Shown: piece by piece, positions 59,559-64,000 of the stretch
Numbering within the stretch: position 1 is the stretch's first letter
How the letters are laid out: each line of letters starts with the position of its first letter
Assembly (NCBI GenBank): GCA_029216955.1
Contig: JANAVB010016199.1
Coordinates: 12,332,214-12,396,213 of the forward strand
DNA length: 64,000 bases
Direction of reading: 5' to 3'
DNA from: Iris pallida
Taxonomy: Eukaryota > Streptophyta > Magnoliopsida > Asparagales > Iridaceae
Program-made: the position numbers and the translations under genes
The notes under the pieces: model-generated
What the model saw: the letters and a program-made list of their open reading frames with translations, nothing else
Told to the model about the DNA's origin: nothing
Databases searched by the model: none

Positions 59559-60790
59559 TACCAGAGCTAGACATTCTTTTTCGACAGGGTTGTACCAGTA
59601 TTCGGCCTCGATCATTGTCCTACTTAGGTAGTAGATAGCTTGCTCGTAGGCTGTATCGTTGTTCTAAGCCATTAGAGCGCCGAGAGAATGATCTATTGCA
59701 CGGACGTAGAGCAGGAACGGTTTGCCTGCAACCGGTGCTACCAGGACTAGGGGATTTGTAGATAGGCTTTGATGTCGTCAAATGCCTTCTGACAGTCCTC
59801 CGTCCAGACATAAGGGACTTCCTTTTTCAAGAGTTTGGTAAAGGGTTGGCATTGCCCGAAAAGATTTTCTATAAACCTTCGAATGTATGCGAGACGACCT
59901 TATAGGCCTTAAAGTTCTCTTAAGTTCTTCGGAGGTCTCATGTCAAGGATGGCCTTGGTCTTCTCAGGGTCAACATGGATACCCTTCGCAGTGATGATGA
60001 AACCCAAAAATTTGCCTTTTGAAAACACCTAGGAAGGATTTAGCTGGGTTCATCTTGAGCTGATGTGCTCATATGAAATCGAAGAATGTCCTCAAATCTT
60101 GCAAGTGATCACCTCGTAGACGACTTTGACAGCGATGTCGTTAACATAACATTCAATTGTCTTGCAAAGATGCTTGCAAAAGATGGTGCTCATAGCTCGC
60201 TGGTATGTCGCTCCTGTATTCCTCAAGCCAAAGGACATTAGTGTATAGCAGTAAACCCCCTTTAGAGTCTTGAACGACGTGTGCTTCTCGTCATTCGTGA
60301 ACATCTTGATCTGGTTGTAGCCCGAATATCCATCCATGAAGGACATGGGTTCAAAGCCACATGTATTTTCTATCATCACATTGGTGATTGGAAGGGGAAA
60401 CTCATCTTTTGGGCAAGCGGAGTTGAGATCCCGAAAGTCGAAGTAGACTCGGATCTTCTCGTTCTTCTTAGTGACAGAAATGATATTGGCCAGCCAGTCT
60501 AGATGTTGCTCCTCGCGAATAAACTATCTAAGAGTTTATCCACTTCTTTGTCAATGGTGTCCATGATGTTAGGACGGGAGCGTTGTTGTTGCTGCTTAAC
60601 AGGCTTAGCGTTAGGTAAGATGTTAAGCTTGTGCATCGCGACTTGCGGGTCTAAACCTGACAAGTCTTTATAGCTCTAGGCAAAGACATCGATGTATTCC
60701 TTGACAAGTTGGACCAAGGATTCTCGATCTTCTTCTGTCAAGCTTTTGCTGATGAAGATAGGTTTGGACGAAGATTCATCCCCTAAGTCG
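59559..60790 (-). pseudogene. Tat reverse transcriptase and RNase H start
   Basis: RT shows FMDGYSGYNQI (about 60335), LKGVYCYTLMSFGL, GATYQRAM and the catalytic motif as YVND (about 60140) instead of the YVDD expected, so an active-site Asp is Asn. RNase H follows and at the left edge reads PVEKECLALV into the T2 insertion point; its continuation FVIQKTRH is at 46493. Frameshifts are numerous and the only long frame is 60379-60092. Confidence 0.85.
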
Positions 60791-60792
60791 GT

Positions 60793-61245
60793 CTACTCGA
60801 CTTCATCATCGGTAGGGGGTTCTCGTAGCTCGAAGCAAGATTCCCATTGGGCTACTAAGCGTTGTGCCCAGGGTTTTTCTTCAAAGAACTCTATCATCTG
60901 ATCGTCATCTTCTTCTTCTAGAGGATGTACGGATATCATGTTTACTGACAACACTTTCTTGAAGATTGGGCTGATGTTGGTGTCAGAGTCCCAAGTTGAA
61001 GCTTCAGATGAGTGAGAATGTGCCACCATTTCTTCTTCTAAACTCTCTGGGGTTGTTGGTGGCGTGACATAGCCTAACCCCCATCGAGTGCGGTGATAAT
61101 AATCTTGTGGCTTCCCTTTTTGAACCGGGAGTCGTAAGGGAAGACGTCGGCCTTTGCTACAGTTCAGGCCCTTATTGCTTTTCAAGTTATAACCCATCTT
61201 TTGGATGAGGTACTTTGCTTGATCTGTGTACCGATATACTTGCAT
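60793..61245 (-). pseudogene. Tat protease-RT linker with GLGYVTPP motif
   Basis: A 150-codon open frame with KYLIQKMGYNLKSNKGLN, KGKPQDYYHRTRWGLGYVTP and an acidic tail (EEEDDDQMIEFFEE, EPPTDDEVE). The Met-Gly-Tyr part followed by Lys-Gly and GLGY resembles the G-patch-like linker of Tat/Ogre polyproteins between protease and RT. No catalytic role is known. Confidence 0.65.
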
Positions 61246-61560
61246 TCTACCGGTATCAGGCTCTGGTTCGATTGGCAGAAGGTCTTGATGACGCTCGAAT
61301 TTGCCGAAGATGATAGGTTTCTCGTCCTGGTTCTGGGACGGAACTATGTAACAGACCCCTCGGTATGGGACGACTCAGTCTACATAATTAACATTCGTTA
61401 TTTGTGTTTGCAATGACTGTATGGCATTATCTAAAGTATATATGGCATTCCAATGTGGAAGACTAGAGTAATTCAAATACAGCCTTTTATTGATAAAATA
61501 CGAGATCTTGTCCTAGGGAATTATATCGTCAAGAAATGGGGCGTCAATATTAGCAGATAT
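61246..61560 (-). other. Tat linker, decayed
   Basis: No clear domain. Ogre elements often carry an intron between protease and RT; no convincing GT-AG pair was recognised here. Confidence 0.35.
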
Positions 61561-61619
61561 ATAATCTCCTAACTCCTCATCGGTGAGCACCGGAGTAGCT
61601 TTGGGAGTTTCTGGGGCTT

Positions 61620-62212
61620 TAGGCCAAATTTTGGCTACTAGAAGAGTTGACGTCTTGGCAGACAGTGTCTCTGGAGAATTCCTCGGGAGTCTGACCCATA
61701 TTGGCTCCTGAACATGTGCTGGGAGAGATGTCGGAGCCTTCCCCTATAGCCTGACCACGAGGGGAGCCGACGATTTGGGAGGTTTCCCCTTGAGCCACAC
61801 TTTTAAAGGTACTTTAGTTGGTGTCTCAGAGACTGGTGCCCTCCCGTATAGTTTGGCCACAAGAGGGGCCAACACTTGGGAGGTTTCCCCTTGAGTCGCA
61901 CTCTCAGCGGTGCTTCGGCTGCCTTCTCAACGAAGGGGCAGGTGCCTTTTCGCGTAACTTGGCTACGATAGGAGCCGACGCCTAGGAAGGTTTTCCCCTG
62001 AGTCGCAACTTCAGAGGGGCTTCAGTTGCCATTTTATCTTCGGTTTTGGCCTCTGTTTCGGCCTCTACTTCATCATCGACATCGTTAGCCTCGTCCTCTA
62101 AGTGGATTGCCTTATACAAATCAGAATCAGTGAAGAATGCCTCGATCCCTCTGAAGGGATCGACATCAGTGAACTCCGTCCTGACTATGTCATTGGTAGA
62201 CACATATTTCAT
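61620..62212 (-). repeat. in-frame tandem repeats in the Tat linker
   Basis: Units with TTGGCCAC and GGGAGGTTTCCCCTTGAG cores start near 61745, 61847 and 61955 (102 and 108 bp apart, both multiples of three), with a weaker one near 61625. Read on the minus strand they encode PLKLRLRGKPS...SAP-type blocks of 34-36 residues joined to an acidic stretch (NDVDDEVEAETEAKTEDK). Confidence 0.8.
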
Positions 62213-62600
62213 ATATTAGTGGAGGGTGGATGGCACCACCATGTATTCATGTATCCATGGTCGTCCTATCATGATGTTATAATTGATGTCCACGTCAACG
62301 ACGTAACATGTCACATTCGTCTGGATATCACCGATATGATATTTCAGTTGGATTTTCCCGAGAGGCTCGCTCTTGCTAGCATTGAAGCCGCTGATTGTGG
62401 TATTGGATGTAGTCAGGCGATGCATCAGGATCCCCAGTATTTATAGTAGAGTTCGAGGGATAATGCTAAAGAAAGACCCAGGGTCGATCTGGATTCGATC
62501 TACTTTGATGACACCAACATACCATGTGTAATACAGTGGTCTGTTATGCCGATTGTTCATGAGTAGCATGACTTGTTGAGTGAATGTGATGCTGGGGATG
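62213..62600 (-). pseudogene. Tat aspartic protease remnant
   Basis: Reading leftwards: RIQIDPGSFFSIIP, where the D-x-G-S pattern is the protease active site of Tat elements, a stop near 62444, then IGDIQTNVTCYVVDVDINYN and IMIGRPWIHEYMVVPSTLH, the flap-to-C-terminal region usual in these proteases. It would cleave the polyprotein. Confidence 0.8.
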
Positions 62601-63268
62601 ATTTCCCTCACACTATGGCAATATGGACATATTGTTGGAACTTCTTCAGGCTATTTAACTTGACTGATGAAGGACTCATCATCCTTCAGTGCTTTACATA
62701 GAGCCTCCCGAGTGTCTTTTGATAATCAAAGAAGTTCAAATAGTGATAGCTGGGCTGGAGTACTGGCGAGTTGCGCCAGTATGTTAAAGTTGTAGGGTTT
62801 GGTCAACCTCAAAGCACCCTCTTTTCGTAGATATCTATCAGAACGAGCCTCTTTCTGCTTCGGTTTGTTGGCTGCTGGAGGTTAGGATGAACCTTCCCCT
62901 TATCCAGCCACCATGGTGACCGGAGGTATTACTTCAGCTGGAGCCTTCTTTTGCTGAGCGTTCTGTTGTGAATGCGTCTGTACAGAAGGGCTTCCTCAAG
63001 GGAGGAAGTGACCATTCGGCAAGACTTGGTTTTCTTGCCTTTGGTTTTGGACGTAGGACGTACCCCCCGGTTGAGTCAATTTCGGAGCTAGATATGGGTG
63101 AACCCACATGATCTCTCCCCGGGATGTCATAAGTGGTACTAGCCCACTCATATTGTCACGAGTTGGTGGAAGGTTGATTACTTCCATTGTCGCCTTAGGG
63201 ATGGGGACGACGCTGTCTTGAGCTTCAGTTGGTGGCAGGGTGTCGAACTGGAGAGACACCATGTTCGT
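62601..63268 (-). pseudogene. Tat Gag C-terminus to protease region
   Basis: Contains an open frame 63262-62996 (TLPPTEAQDSVVPIPK, EIMWVHPYLAPKLTQPGG) typical of low-conservation Gag linkers. No zinc knuckle was recognised. Several stops follow. Confidence 0.45.
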
Positions 63269-63990
63269 CGAAACTGTCTTTTCCTCTGTCTGACGACATG
63301 CTTTCTATTGTCTTCAAAGGAAGGGAAGCTAACACATAGAAGATGGGCATCGCGAGCTTTCATCTCAACGACTTCGGTACCGATAATATACGAGGTCCAG
63401 TCCGCATATTGGGTGGAGTCGACCCAGAGTTTGATAGCCGACGTCATATTCTTTCTACAAGAGTCTATTAGTATGGACTTAGGGATACCAGAAGATAACC
63501 TCAGACATGCAGCGCTCGATGAAGGATTGAACTATCTCCTTATCCTTCTCGGTTATCTCCATGAGGGAAGAATGGTCATGTCCTTTCCACCGTCATAGAA
63601 TCGAGAAAGGAAGAGACACTTCAGATCCCCGAAAGAAGAGATGGAATTATCGGGGAGGCTATAGTACCAGTCGTAGGCTACCCCATTCAGCACCCCGATA
63701 AATAGGCTTGTGAGTAGGGCGTCCTATTTTGGTAGGTGCCCTATCTTGGAGTGGAAGTAGGTCAGATTTGACAGGGGGACTCTTTTCCATCAAATGGTAT
63801 TAGTGACTGTGGTTTGTACTTAGGAGGATAAACCACATTGTTCTATTCGGAAGGATAGAATTGCTGGATCCCGAGCTTGGCTTTCCTCCTGTTTGCTTCT
63901 TGCCTCGAAACGGTTATGCAAGTATTCACCATCTCAAACAATTTTTTAGTAGAGTTAGAAGCATGTGATTGAGGCAAGGTACGATGTTCG
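63269..63990 (-). pseudogene. Tat Gag capsid domain remnant
   Basis: Reading leftwards: VVYPPKYKPQSLIPFDGK, a frameshift, then TYFHSKIGHLPK, LLTSLFIGVLNGVAYDWYYS and FGDLKCLFLSRFYDGGKDMT. This is the retrotransposon gag family pattern (a YDWY-type core followed by F..L...F). Stops and at least one frameshift break it; the N-terminus lies beyond the window. Confidence 0.8.
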
Positions 63991-64000
63991 GTTCCTAAGG

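Larger units (their letters stand above)
59559..64000 (-). mobile_element. Tat/Ogre-like gypsy element, 5' part
   Basis: Right half of the element split by T2. Reading leftwards from the window edge: gag (about 63960-63270), protease (about 62560-62216), a repeat-rich linker with a GLGYVTPP motif (62212-60793), RT (about 60800-60090) and the start of RNase H (to 59559). The 5' LTR and primer site lie beyond 64000. Confidence 0.9.

Overview
This is a 64 kb stretch of plant nuclear DNA, almost certainly from a seed plant, made almost entirely of nested and decayed LTR retrotransposons. The evidence is plant-type Ty1/copia and Ty3/gypsy families (SIRE/Maximus-like, Tekay/Del-like, Tat/Ogre-like), an initiator-Met tRNA primer site, long AT microsatellites, and one fragment of a plant housekeeping gene, the last two coding exons of autophagy gene ATG2. 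The species cannot be named from the sequence. There are no bacterial genes, CRISPR arrays or operons.

Layout. (1) 1-2129: 3' part of a plus-strand, short-LTR Ty1/copia element with only two premature stops. (2) 2130-4754: ATG2 terminal exons (3281-3477 and 3613-3670) with probable intron and 3' UTR; a 55-bp fold-back duplication covers the splice acceptor and a 40-bp tandem duplication covers the stop codon. (3) 4755-17827: minus-strand SIRE-like copia, truncated at its 5' end. Its 3' LTR is split by a complete non-autonomous LTR element (5757-13098, target duplication ATGAC) with 2.15-kb LTRs and no pol. (4) 17828-21209: unassigned GCGCAT-rich, promoter-like DNA, a 38-bp minisatellite and a G-rich minisatellite. 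(5) 21210-43233: minus-strand element with about 4-kb LTRs and no gag-pol (here T3). A complete plus-strand Tekay-like chromovirus (T1, 22632-33908, target duplication ATAAG) sits inside its 3' LTR. (6) 43234-46493 and 59559-64000: two halves of one minus-strand Tat/Ogre-like gypsy element, split inside its RNase H domain by a second complete plus-strand chromovirus (T2, 46494-59553, target duplication ACAAA).

Insertion order follows from the nesting: the SIRE, T3 and Tat elements are older; the 5757-13098 element, T1 and T2 came later. All long polyproteins are broken. Many premature stops fit C-to-T change at CAG or CGA codons (or G-to-A at TGG), as expected for heavily methylated, silenced DNA. 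No functional pathway is encoded. The most notable points are a clean 93-bp spliceosomal-type intron in the integrase region of T2, W-box (TTGAC) clusters kept in the LTRs of T2 and T3, a conserved short acidic ORF inside the T1 LTRs, a shared non-canonical primer-site-like motif, and the rearranged ATG2 3' end.
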